A stretch of 64,000 nt of DNA from CAJINA01 sp964647585 (GTDB lineage Bacteria > Desulfobacterota > Desulfobacteria > Desulfobacterales > CAJINA01), in the NCBI GenBank assembly GCA_964647585.1, contig CAZYGG010000005.1, positions 31,465-95,464 of the forward strand. The letters are read 5' to 3'. Position numbers and translations under genes: made by a program. This document shows positions 53,545-60,858 of this stretch, piece by piece. The notes beneath the pieces were generated by a model. The model ran no database searches. It was given only the letters and a program-made list of their open reading frames with translations, and was not told where the DNA came from. Each line of letters begins with the position of its first letter. The stretch's first letter is position 1.

Positions 53545-53587
53545 AAAAAAAGGCAGCCGGAAATAGAGGTATACTTTCGGCTGCCTT
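53545..53587 (-). terminator. Terminator of the HU gene
   Basis: GGCAGCCG (53552-53559) and CGGCTGCC (53578-53585) form the stem; on the minus strand it is followed by seven U (complement of 53545-53551). It ends the HU transcript. Confidence 0.9.
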
Positions 53588-53609
53588 GGGTTTTGTTTTG
53601 GAAAACAGT

Positions 53610-53882
53610 TTATATGGCGTCTTTGAGTTTCTTACCCGGTTTGAATTTCACGACGTTGGTGGCCTTGATTTTGATGGTTTCTCCCGTCTGCGGATTGCGG
53701 CCTTTCCGGGCTTTGCGTCTTGATTTCTGGAAGGTTCCAAACCCCACCAGGGTGACCTTGCCGTCTTTTTTCTTCAAGGACTTGGTTACGCCATCAATAA
53801 AAGATTCAAGTGCTACCCCAGCGGCGACTTTGGTGATCTTTGCGTCCTTGGCCATTTTTTCAATCAGTTCTGCTTTGGTCAT
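53610..53882 (-). CDS. hup: HU-family DNA-binding protein
   Basis: The 90-residue protein has the complete HU fold: MTKAELIEKMAKDAKITKVA, the GFGTFQKSRRKARKGRNPQT signature and the DNA-binding arm ending KATNVVKFKPGKKLKDAI. It bends DNA and helps organise the chromosome; IHF alpha and beta subunits have different C-termini, so HU is favoured. GGGAGG precedes the ATG and a strong terminator follows, so it is a single-gene unit. Confidence 0.97.
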   Translation of the reverse strand: MTKAELIEKMAKDAKITKVAAGVALESFIDGVTKSLKKKDGKVTLVGFGTFQKSRRKARKGRNPQTGETIKIKATNVVKFKPGKKLKDAI

Positions 53883-54026
53883 CTGCTAACCCTCCCTGGA
53901 TTGTTTGGTTTTCCCATTTTACACCCGATAACAAACATTAATTCTAAGCTTATAAATATTTATGTCAACAGATAAATGGCTGCCATTCGGGATTTTCAGG
54001 CGATTGGTTCTACACGCGTAGCGCCC

Positions 54027-55091
54027 TTAACCGGCCTGTTTGTATTTTCGAATTGCCTCCAGGATTCCGACCGTACCGGTCATCATATTGTCGCCCCAGG
54101 GGGCTCCGTTTGCATAGGGCAGCCGGGAACCGGCCATCAGTGCGCGCCGGGGTCCGGTGGCGATGATGATTTCATTTTCACGGTAATCGAATTGCCTGCG
54201 GGAGTAGGCCCCATGTCCCCCTTCGTTGAGAATCCCGGCATGATCGAGTTCGCCTCCGGGGAGTGCGGTTAACAACCGGTCCAGTTTTTCTATGGTGATG
54301 TCATGGGTATGGTATTCAAAAAAGCCGGCAATTTCACCTGCGCTTATGGCGGCCCCGACCGTATGGGAAGTGGCGATATCCAGAACCATGAAGCGCTTTA
54401 ACCCCAGGCACAGCGGGTCACAGCAGGCGCCCTGGATGGCCGCCATGCCGCTGTCCATCACAAAGATCTCTTTGGCCGGCAGTTGTTTGGCCGTCCGGGC
54501 CATGCAACGTAGCCGGTTGAAGGTCTCCGGCACCTGGTCGGCGGGGTAAACAAGGGTGTGCGGAAAAGGGGACCGGTCAAGGGCTTCGGCAAAAAGACGG
54601 TGCCGATAATCGAGGTGGGAGACATCCCGGGGGGGCACGCCATGATCCTGGGCGCACAGGCCGATAACGTCAAATTCAAAGGGAACGCCGAGGCCGGTGA
54701 TAATCTGTCGCAGCCTGTCTGGTTCAATATCCGCCAGGGTGACGGCGGTGTAATCAGGGGCGGCCGCCAGGCTGCGGGCTTTTTCGTCGGAGACGATGAC
54801 AATACCGGCGGATGCAACCCTGGCCGGGTCGTGATGGACGGTTGCCGCCGCCCCGGCCGACATGGCAACCGCCCGGGTTTGGGCCCTGTTTTTCAACACC
54901 GCTGATACGCGGCCGCCGCCCATTTCAACACCGGTAACCACGAGGTTGCCCGGCAGGCTTTCAATTGTATCGGCCTGCGTACGCACCGGTGATTTCACAA
55001 CCGCTTTAAAGTGTTCGCCGGAAGACGCGTCGTAGTAAAGCAGGTCGAGCGTACCCGCTCCCACATCTATCATCAGGTAGCGTTTCATCAT
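54027..55091 (-). CDS. DUF1786 protein, actin/hexokinase-like fold
   Basis: The 354-residue protein belongs to the DUF1786 family, sometimes labelled as related to pyruvate-formate-lyase activation on weak grounds. The N-terminal YLMIDVGAGTLDLLYYD looks like a phosphate-binding strand-loop of the ASKHA fold, and MVLDIATSHTVGAAI like the second. No radical SAM cysteines are present, so it is not an activating enzyme by itself. The start may be ATG 55091 or the adjacent 55088. Divergent from phoH. The function is unknown. Confidence 0.8.
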   Translation of the reverse strand: MMKRYLMIDVGAGTLDLLYYDASSGEHFKAVVKSPVRTQADTIESLPGNLVVTGVEMGGGRVSAVLKNRAQTRAVAMSAGAAATVHHDPARVASAGIVIVSDEKARSLAAAPDYTAVTLADIEPDRLRQIITGLGVPFEFDVIGLCAQDHGVPPRDVSHLDYRHRLFAEALDRSPFPHTLVYPADQVPETFNRLRCMARTAKQLPAKEIFVMDSGMAAIQGACCDPLCLGLKRFMVLDIATSHTVGAAISAGEIAGFFEYHTHDITIEKLDRLLTALPGGELDHAGILNEGGHGAYSRRQFDYRENEIIIATGPRRALMAGSRLPYANGAPWGDNMMTGTVGILEAIRKYKQAG

Positions 55092-55366
55092 TTACATTTA
55101 ACACTATTTGAATAATTTTTAAACAGGGTCCATCTATATTCACGCAGGGTGCTATCGTACCACGTACAACTGTCGTAACGGCCCGTAGGCACTACATATT
55201 GAATTAATTTATTGACAAGCGCTATATATTGTGTAAGGCTTAAATCGGTTTGATTGATTAAAAATGCAGCAACATTTGCAGCTTAACCGGGCGATGTAAA
55301 ACACAGACCGTTTTGGAGATTATGTTCCCGTCTGTTTTTCATCAAAAAAGACACCAGCAACCATGA

Positions 55367-55406
55367 CCCCCGCAGCCAGGGAAACGCTGCTGGGGTTTTG
55401 TTTTTT
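55367..55406 (+). terminator. Terminator-like hairpin in the leader of phoH
   Basis: CCCC-C-GCAGC (55367-55376) pairs with GCTGC-T-GGGG (55386-55395) and is followed by TTTTGTTTTTT. It lies only 28 bases before the phoH start, downstream of a TTGACA at 55212-55217 with a poor -10. A smaller hairpin (TTAGGG with CCCCTAA) overlaps the phoH ribosome site. The layout suits an attenuator or a small RNA that ends here. Confidence 0.7.
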
Positions 55407-55434
55407 AGGGAGAAACCCCTAAGGAGTCCAGTGC

Positions 55435-56760
55435 ATGACGGCGCCCAAGTTATTCGTTCTTGACACCAACGTGATCCTGCATGACAGTTCCTGCCTCTAC
55501 CAGTTTGAAGAGAACGATGTGGTGATTCCCATTACCGTTTTGGAGGAACTGGACCAGTTTAAAAAGGGCAAGGGGATATTAAACTTCCACGCCCGGGAGT
55601 TTACCCGGTCACTCGACACCATCAGCGGGGACAATATCTTCAACGGCGGGGTAGCCATAGGCCCCGGCAAAGGCAAACTGGTTGTCCGGCTTGAAAATGG
55701 CTTCCACGAAAAATTGAAAACCAATTTTTCCATAGCCCGCCCCGATCATCACATCCTGAATGCGGCCTACCAGCTGGCCCTGGAAGAGTCGCGGCGCCAG
55801 GTTATCCTGATATCCAAAGATGTCAACATGCGGATGAAGGCCAAATCTCTGGGGTTGCCGGCCGAGGACTACACCACCGACCAGGTAAAGGATATCACCG
55901 AGCTGTACAAGGGCTGCCGCACCGAGGAGAACATTCCCGCAGAGGTTATCGACCGGCTTTACGCGGTCCCTTATGAACTCGACCGGGAGATGTTTGAATT
56001 TCAGCACAATCTTTTTCCAAACGAATTTCTGGTGCTCAAAAATGGCCGCAAGTCAGCACTGGCGGGCTACAGCCCGTTTGACAGGAAAATTAAGCGGGTT
56101 GATAAAACCCGGTGCTGTGGCATCATGCCCCGGAATTCAGAACAGGCGTTTGCCATTAACGCGCTTACCAATCCCCATATCCCCCTGGTGACCCTGTCCG
56201 GCAAGGCCGGGACAGGCAAAACCCTGCTGGCCCTTGCCGCGGCGCTGGAAACCAAAAGGCGCTACCGGCAGATTTTCATCGCCAGGCCGATTGTCCCCCT
56301 GAGCAACAAAGACACCGGATACCTGCCGGGTGACATTCAATCGAAACTGGATCCCTATATGCAGCCGTTATACGACAACCTGGCTGTTATCCAGGACCAC
56401 AATAACAGCGCCAATGGGCCGGGCAGCCGGATCAGTGAACTTATCCAGGAAGAAAAAATCGTGATAACGCCGCTGGCCTATATCCGCGGCCGCAGCCTGG
56501 TTAAAATCTTCTTTGTGGTGGACGAAGCCCAGAATCTGACCCCGCACGAAGTCAAGACCATTATCACCCGGGCCGGGGAGGGAACCAAAATCGTGTTTAC
56601 CGGTGATGTCTTTCAGATAGACCATCCGTACCTGGACAGCCAGTCGAACGGGCTGAGTTACCTGATAGAGAAGATGAAAGGGCAAAAGCTCTACGCACAC
56701 ATCAACCTGGAGAAAGGGGAGCGCTCCGAGTTGTCGGACCTGGCGATCAATCTCCTTTAG
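55435..56760 (+). CDS. phoH2: PhoH-like ATPase with N-terminal PIN domain
   Basis: Residues 1 to about 140 form a PIN ribonuclease domain (FVLDTNVILHDSSCLYQF with the first acidic residue, and ITVLEELDQFKKGKG). Residues about 190-441 form the PhoH ATPase with Walker A GKAGTGKTLLALAA and Walker B IFFVVDEAQNLTPHE. PIN-PhoH (PhoH2) proteins are RNA helicases/ribonucleases. At 441 residues it has the usual length. AAGGAG precedes the ATG, and the terminator-like structure upstream suggests conditional expression. Confidence 0.94.
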   Translation: MTAPKLFVLDTNVILHDSSCLYQFEENDVVIPITVLEELDQFKKGKGILNFHAREFTRSLDTISGDNIFNGGVAIGPGKGKLVVRLENGFHEKLKTNFSIARPDHHILNAAYQLALEESRRQVILISKDVNMRMKAKSLGLPAEDYTTDQVKDITELYKGCRTEENIPAEVIDRLYAVPYELDREMFEFQHNLFPNEFLVLKNGRKSALAGYSPFDRKIKRVDKTRCCGIMPRNSEQAFAINALTNPHIPLVTLSGKAGTGKTLLALAAALETKRRYRQIFIARPIVPLSNKDTGYLPGDIQSKLDPYMQPLYDNLAVIQDHNNSANGPGSRISELIQEEKIVITPLAYIRGRSLVKIFFVVDEAQNLTPHEVKTIITRAGEGTKIVFTGDVFQIDHPYLDSQSNGLSYLIEKMKGQKLYAHINLEKGERSELSDLAINLL

Positions 56761-56827
56761 GAGAGCATCCCTAAATTTCTCACCTGGTTAGCTTGCTTCA
56801 CGCTTTTACTATTTTGCATCGGCGGAT

Positions 56828-58528
56828 TTATTTTGCTTTAAAACCTTCCACAAGCAGTCGGGAGGCCTCTTCAACCGGAACCGCCCGACTGAAATAGTGC
56901 CCCTGGCCGAAATCACAGTTCATGGCCAGCAACACATCCGCCTCTTCCTGGCTTTCAACGCCCTCCGCAATCACTTCCATACCGAGCTTGTGCGCCAGCA
57001 TGATGGTGCTCTGTACAATGTCCCGGTTGCGGTTTTCCCGATTGATGTAACGGATGAATGATTGGTCTATTTTGAGGGTGTCGAACGGGAAGCTGTGAAG
57101 ATAATTCAGCGAGCAGTAACCCGTTCCGAAATCATCCAGGGCGGTTTTGATGTCAAGCTGCTTGAGCTGTTTGACAACACCTTCCACCTGACGGGTGTTG
57201 TCAATGATGGCTGTTTCGGTGAGCTCCAGCTTAATGCTCGCGCTACGGCAGCGGGCGCGATCAAGGGCACCTTCGATAGTTTCGATGAATTCCGGGTGGG
57301 TGAATTGCTGGGCGCTTACGTTGACGCCGATTGCAAAGTTGTCAAGACCGCTATCGTGCGATTCCCAGATGGCAGCCTGTCGACAGGCCTCCTCGAGAAC
57401 CCATTTACCAATTTGCAGGATCTGGCCGGTTTCTTCGGCCAGGCTGATGAAGACATTCGGTGAGATCAGACCTTTTTCAGGGTGGATCCAGCGGACCAGG
57501 GCTTCAAAACCGGAAATTTTTCTGGAGGTGAGATCGACCACGGGTTGGTAGTAAAGCACCAGCTGGTTGGTTTCAATGGCCCGCTTGAGTTCGGGCTCCA
57601 GCGTCAAGCGGTGCATGGCCGCTTTGTGCATATCTTTGTCGAATATCTGATACCCGGTTTCGATGTCGGCACTGTTAGCCGCCAGGCCGGCATCACGCAG
57701 AAAATCCTGGGGATTATCGTAGCCGGCGGAGCTGAAGGTCAGGCCGATTTGTATCTTTCCGGTAATTTCATGCCCCTCAATTTTTATGGTCACGCCCAAT
57801 TCTTTGAAAGTGGCCCGGGCGGCCGCAATCGCTTCGGATGGCAGGTCAAGATCATAGAGCAGCATGGCAAATTCACTGCGTCCCAGCCGGGCGACCAGTG
57901 CGCGTGCCGGGGCACAGCTCGACAGGCGTTGGGCACAATCAACGATATAGTGTTCAGCGGCACTCTGGCCTAGGCTTTCCATCAGAATCCGGTAGCGCTC
58001 CAGGCGGATTACCAGGACACCAAACAGGGAGGTGTGCAGCTGGGAACGCTCGAGTTCCTCGGTAAGGCGCATCAGGAAGAGGTCCTTGTTGGGCAGGGCG
58101 GTGGTCGCATCGTAAAGACGCAGGTATTCTCTTTCCACGTCCCGGAGTCTCTTTTTCTCAAGGCTGGCTGTGATTCTGGCGTTCAGGAGAACGGGGTTGA
58201 AGGGTTTTAGAATATAATCTTCGGCCCCATTTTCAATGCATTCCACCGTGCTGTCCATGTCGTCGAGTGCGGTAATCATAATAACCGGTATGTGCCTGAG
58301 GGCGCTGTCGCTTTTGATCACTTTGAGGGTTGCCCGTCCGTCCATTTCCGGCATCATGACATCCAGGAGGACCAGGTCAATTTTGTGCTGCCGCAAAAGG
58401 TCCAGGGCTGCTTGCCCGTCAGCAGCCTCGTAGAAATTCGTGAATCCCTGTTTCTTCAGGTGGTTCATGACAAAGAAACGGTTGCTTCTAATGTCGTCGG
58501 TAATTAATACGCTGGCGGTGTGTATCAT
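56828..58528 (-). CDS. Response regulator with degenerate GGDEF and intact EAL domain
   Basis: The 566-residue protein has a receiver domain (1-125, phospho-Asp in VLLDVMMPEMDG), a GGDEF domain (about 140-295) and an EAL domain (about 310-560). The GGDEF signature is replaced by GRSEF, so diguanylate cyclase activity is probably lost and the domain may bind GTP as a regulator. The EAL domain keeps FEALVRW and DDFGTGYCSL, so cyclic di-GMP hydrolysis is expected. It would lower cyclic di-GMP on phosphorylation. Two PilZ proteins in the window are possible downstream effectors. Confidence 0.93.
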   Translation of the reverse strand: MIHTASVLITDDIRSNRFFVMNHLKKQGFTNFYEAADGQAALDLLRQHKIDLVLLDVMMPEMDGRATLKVIKSDSALRHIPVIMITALDDMDSTVECIENGAEDYILKPFNPVLLNARITASLEKKRLRDVEREYLRLYDATTALPNKDLFLMRLTEELERSQLHTSLFGVLVIRLERYRILMESLGQSAAEHYIVDCAQRLSSCAPARALVARLGRSEFAMLLYDLDLPSEAIAAARATFKELGVTIKIEGHEITGKIQIGLTFSSAGYDNPQDFLRDAGLAANSADIETGYQIFDKDMHKAAMHRLTLEPELKRAIETNQLVLYYQPVVDLTSRKISGFEALVRWIHPEKGLISPNVFISLAEETGQILQIGKWVLEEACRQAAIWESHDSGLDNFAIGVNVSAQQFTHPEFIETIEGALDRARCRSASIKLELTETAIIDNTRQVEGVVKQLKQLDIKTALDDFGTGYCSLNYLHSFPFDTLKIDQSFIRYINRENRNRDIVQSTIMLAHKLGMEVIAEGVESQEEADVLLAMNCDFGQGHYFSRAVPVEEASRLLVEGFKAK

Positions 58529-58643
58529 GTGAGATCCATTTTTGAGTTTGCCCGAAATATTTTACACCTGCAAATATACAAGTCTGCAGAAATATGAATG
58601 CTTTTACAAGGAAAATTTGAGTTTGACGCAGGGTAAATTTTTG

Positions 58644-58659
58644 TGGCACGGAAGTTGCT
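58644..58659 (+). promoter_or_regulatory. Sigma-54 promoter upstream of the zinc-ribbon gene
   Basis: TGGCACGGAAGTTGCT is an essentially perfect match to TGGCACG-N4-TTGCT. The predicted start is near 58671, giving a leader of about 50 bases to ATG 58722. Confidence 0.92.
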
Positions 58660-58721
58660 CATATTCATAGCCAGGCCGGGCAACTTTATCCGGGTAACCT
58701 TCTTACGCAAGGAGGATTGTC

Positions 58722-58970
58722 ATGCGTCATTCAGCCGTTGCCACTGAAGTATCTTCAAAGGACGTACAATGCCCTTACTGCGAGCAGGCCACATCCATAG
58801 AAATGCCTGAAAATTATGCGCCGGTTTATAGGTATTGTACGAGTTGCAATGCAAAGTTTATCGTCGAAAGGCTTGCGATAGGTCACCAGATATTGAAACC
58901 CGAAGAAGCGCCCTGCGATAGCGACCCCGATTGCCGTGACATCGAGATGGGCGACAGTGACGAACAGTAG
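58722..58970 (+). CDS. Small zinc-ribbon protein under sigma-54 control
   Basis: The 82-residue protein has a four-cysteine zinc ribbon (VQCPYCEQA and YCTSCNAKF) and an acidic C-terminal tail with two more cysteines. GGAGG precedes the ATG. It has a perfect sigma-54 promoter and a strong terminator, so it is a separately regulated single-gene unit. Its size and promoter suggest a role in metal or redox stress, but I do not recognise the family. Confidence 0.8.
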   Translation: MRHSAVATEVSSKDVQCPYCEQATSIEMPENYAPVYRYCTSCNAKFIVERLAIGHQILKPEEAPCDSDPDCRDIEMGDSDEQ

Positions 58971-59007
58971 AAGCTATCTCAAAAAACGGATTTTGAGATG
59001 TCTTCTA
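58968..59007. repeat. Dispersed repeat, family TAGAAG, hairpin copy
   Basis: TAGAAGCTATCTCAAAA and TTTTGAGATGTCTTCTA form a 17-base stem with two mismatches around AACGGA. The left arm begins with the stop codon of the zinc-ribbon gene. Confidence 0.8.
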
Positions 59008-59153
59008 GACGTTGAGCCTCTTTCAATAAAAAGGTCTGGACACCTACCGGCTAAGCGAATCTGGCACCCAGTTTGCTCTTTATCTCTATTTACATGGGTA
59101 CACTTGGCATACCTCCACTGATGCTTGAGGCCAGCCTGCCTCACCCTTAACAG

Positions 59154-59196
59154 ATCGGCCCCGCGGGATAGGCCCGCGGGGTCGATTTGTTTTTTT
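59154..59196 (+). terminator. Strong rho-independent terminator
   Basis: ATCGGCCCCGCGGG and CCCGCGGGGTCGAT form a 14-bp stem (one G-U pair) around ATAGG, followed by TTGTTTTTTT. It ends the zinc-ribbon transcript. Confidence 0.92.
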
Positions 59197-59224
59197 ACCC
59201 CGCATACACAATGTAAACAATACC

Positions 59225-59252
59225 GTCACCGTGACGTTTTGGTTACGTTACC
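59225..59252. promoter_or_regulatory. Enhancer-site candidates upstream of the flavodoxin promoter
   Basis: GTCACCGTGAC (59225-59235) is a perfect odd palindrome and GGTTACGTTACC (59241-59252) a near-palindrome. Both contain the half-site CGTNAC found again near the thioredoxin gene. They lie about 90-117 bases before the sigma-54-like core, a normal distance for an enhancer-binding protein. Confidence 0.5.
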
Positions 59253-59341
59253 TCCCGGGGGAAGAAACGATAAAATAGCCCTAATTTACATGCAAAATTG
59301 GATTCTCGCGTTTTTTCAGGCGAATTGCGGTCGTTTTCGGT

Positions 59342-59357
59342 TGGCACGCTTGTTGAA
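59342..59357 (+). promoter_or_regulatory. Sigma-54-like promoter of the flavodoxin gene
   Basis: TGGCACGCTTGTTGAA matches the -24 element perfectly but has GA instead of GC at the -12 element. The same deviation occurs upstream of the thioredoxin gene. A short repeat copy (TGAGATAGGTTCTAA) lies at 59368-59382, at the predicted start site. Confidence 0.6.
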
Positions 59358-59426
59358 GTATCTTCCCTGAGATAGGTTCTAACCACACATTCAAAGGCAC
59401 GTAGCCAACGACGAAAGGAGACTGCA

Positions 59427-59915
59427 ATGAAATCACTGATCATTTACTCGACCCAAACCGACAACACCAAAAAACTGGCGGATATCATCCATGCATCCTT
59501 ACCGGGTGAAAAGGAGATCAGCTTCGTCGACGACGCCCCTGCCCCGGCGGCGTATGATTTCGTGGCGGTGGGTTTCTGGCTGATGGCGGGCAAACCGGAT
59601 CCGAAGGCCGCCGCTTACCTCGAGGGATTAAAGGACGACCAGAAAGTGTTCCTGTTTGCCACCCACGGCGCAGCCAAGGGCTCGGCACACGCGCAGCAGG
59701 CCATGCAGACCGCCCGGGAACTGGCTGCCGCCGCCGCGGTTCTGGGAACTTACAGCTGCCAGGGCGAAGTCAATCCTAAGGTTCTTGAAAAGGCTAAATC
59801 CAAACCCCAGCCGCCGGTGTGGCTGGACGACGCCGCCACGGCCGTGGGGCATCCCGATAGAGGGGACCTGGGCGAATTGAAAGCGATCATCGCTGAATTG
59901 CCGTTGAATAGTTAA
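59427..59915 (+). CDS. Flavodoxin-family protein
   Basis: The 162-residue protein has a flavodoxin fold. The FMN phosphate-binding loop is IIYSTQTDNTKKLADII, and VAVGFWLMAGKPD and FATHGAAKGSAHAQQAM are the other FMN-contacting segments. It is of the short diflavin/FldA-like class found in anaerobes and would act as a one-electron carrier. AAAGGAG precedes the ATG. It has its own sigma-54-like promoter and stops 10 bases before the decayed reductase gene. Confidence 0.87.
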   Translation: MKSLIIYSTQTDNTKKLADIIHASLPGEKEISFVDDAPAPAAYDFVAVGFWLMAGKPDPKAAAYLEGLKDDQKVFLFATHGAAKGSAHAQQAMQTARELAAAAAVLGTYSCQGEVNPKVLEKAKSKPQPPVWLDDAATAVGHPDRGDLGELKAIIAELPLNS

Positions 59916-59924
59916 CGCGTTTAT

Positions 59925-60620
59925 GTTCATGCCCTGAAGAGCCTGGAAGATGGCCGGCGGATCAAGGCTTTCATTAAAGCGAAGGCCGTGAAAAAAGTCG
60001 TGATCGTCGGCATGGGCTACATCGGGCTGGAAATGTGCGAAGCCCTGCGGGCCCGGTCCATCGATGTGGCTATGGTAAAACCCGGTCCGGTCTTTTTGCC
60101 CTGGCTGGACAGGGACCTGGCCGGCACGGTACAGGCGGAGGTTCAGGAAAACGGCGTCGACCTGCATGCCGGGCACGCGGTGGAAAAAATTGAGATGTCT
60201 GACGGACAACTGAAAGTCCGCTGCGGTGATCTCGATCTCGATGGCATCGTGGGAACAGCCGTCTTTAAGGTATTTGACCTGGAAGTGGCCCGCACCGGCC
60301 TGACTCTGGCTGAAGCTGAGAAGGGCAGTTTTCGACCGGCAAGTGTCACCGTCAAAACCAGGTCACGGGCGCACGCCCATCCCGGCTCCACGCCTATCCG
60401 GGTTCACATGATCGGGGATAAAGCGTCCGGGCGCCTGCTGGGTGTGCAGATGGTCGGGCGCGAGGGGGCGGCCCACCGGATCAACGCAGCGGCCGTGGCC
60501 CTGCATGCCAAGATGACGGTCAGTGCTTTCAGCCAGACGGATCTTGCTTACGCACCGCCCTTTGGCCCGGTCTGGGATCCGTTGCTCACCGCGGCCAACC
60601 AACTGATGAAGAAGATGTGA
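59925..60620 (+). pseudogene. Relic of a pyridine-nucleotide-disulfide (CoA-disulfide type) reductase
   Basis: From 59925 the frame reads VHALKSLEDGRRIKAFIKAK and then the NAD-binding VVIVGMGYIGLEMCEAL, which corresponds to residue 120 onward of a full-length CoA-disulfide or NADH reductase of about 450 residues. The N-terminal FAD-binding third and the active-site cysteine region are absent. After DLDLDG the sequence jumps directly to IVGTAVFKVFDLEVARTG, so about 80 residues with the second FAD motif are also missing, in frame. The C-terminal dimerisation domain is present to the stop. It lacks a ribosome site and follows the flavodoxin stop in the same frame. It is best read as a gene with two deletions; translation from GTG 59988 cannot be excluded. 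Confidence 0.8.
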
Positions 60621-60686
60621 TTCGAAGACCCGCGATGTTTGCGGCAAGATGCCGCTCCCACAAGAAAACCAAAAACAAAACCATGC

Positions 60687-60801
60687 CTCGCGCCAAGACG
60701 CCAAGGCGCAAAGAAGGTCAAAATCGAAGTTAATTACGCACGAAAGCGCGATAGAATCCCGTTCTTGGGTTTTCCTTTGCGCCTTTGGGTCTTGGCGCGA
60801 G
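60687..60801. repeat. Palindromic intergenic element
   Basis: Arms of 27 bases at 60687-60713 (starting CTCGCGCCAAGACGCCAAGG) and 60775-60801 (ending TTGGCGCGAG) are inverted complements with few mismatches. CGCCAAGACGCCAAGGCGCAAAG-type elements (first 20 bases CGCCAAGACGCCAAGGCGCA) are a common dispersed family in deltaproteobacteria. The repeat fragment TTTTGAGATAGCTTTTA follows at 60842-60858. Confidence 0.8.
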
Positions 60802-60841
60802 ACTATTGTTTTCAGGGCTTTCCCGGAGATTTCTGAGCGAG

Positions 60842-60858
60842 TTTTGAGATAGCTTTTA
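60842..60858 (+). repeat. Dispersed repeat, family TAGAAG, short copy
   Basis: TTTTGAGATAGCTTTTA differs at one base from the copy at 50204-50220. It overlaps the last codon of the regulator gene on the other strand. Confidence 0.6.
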
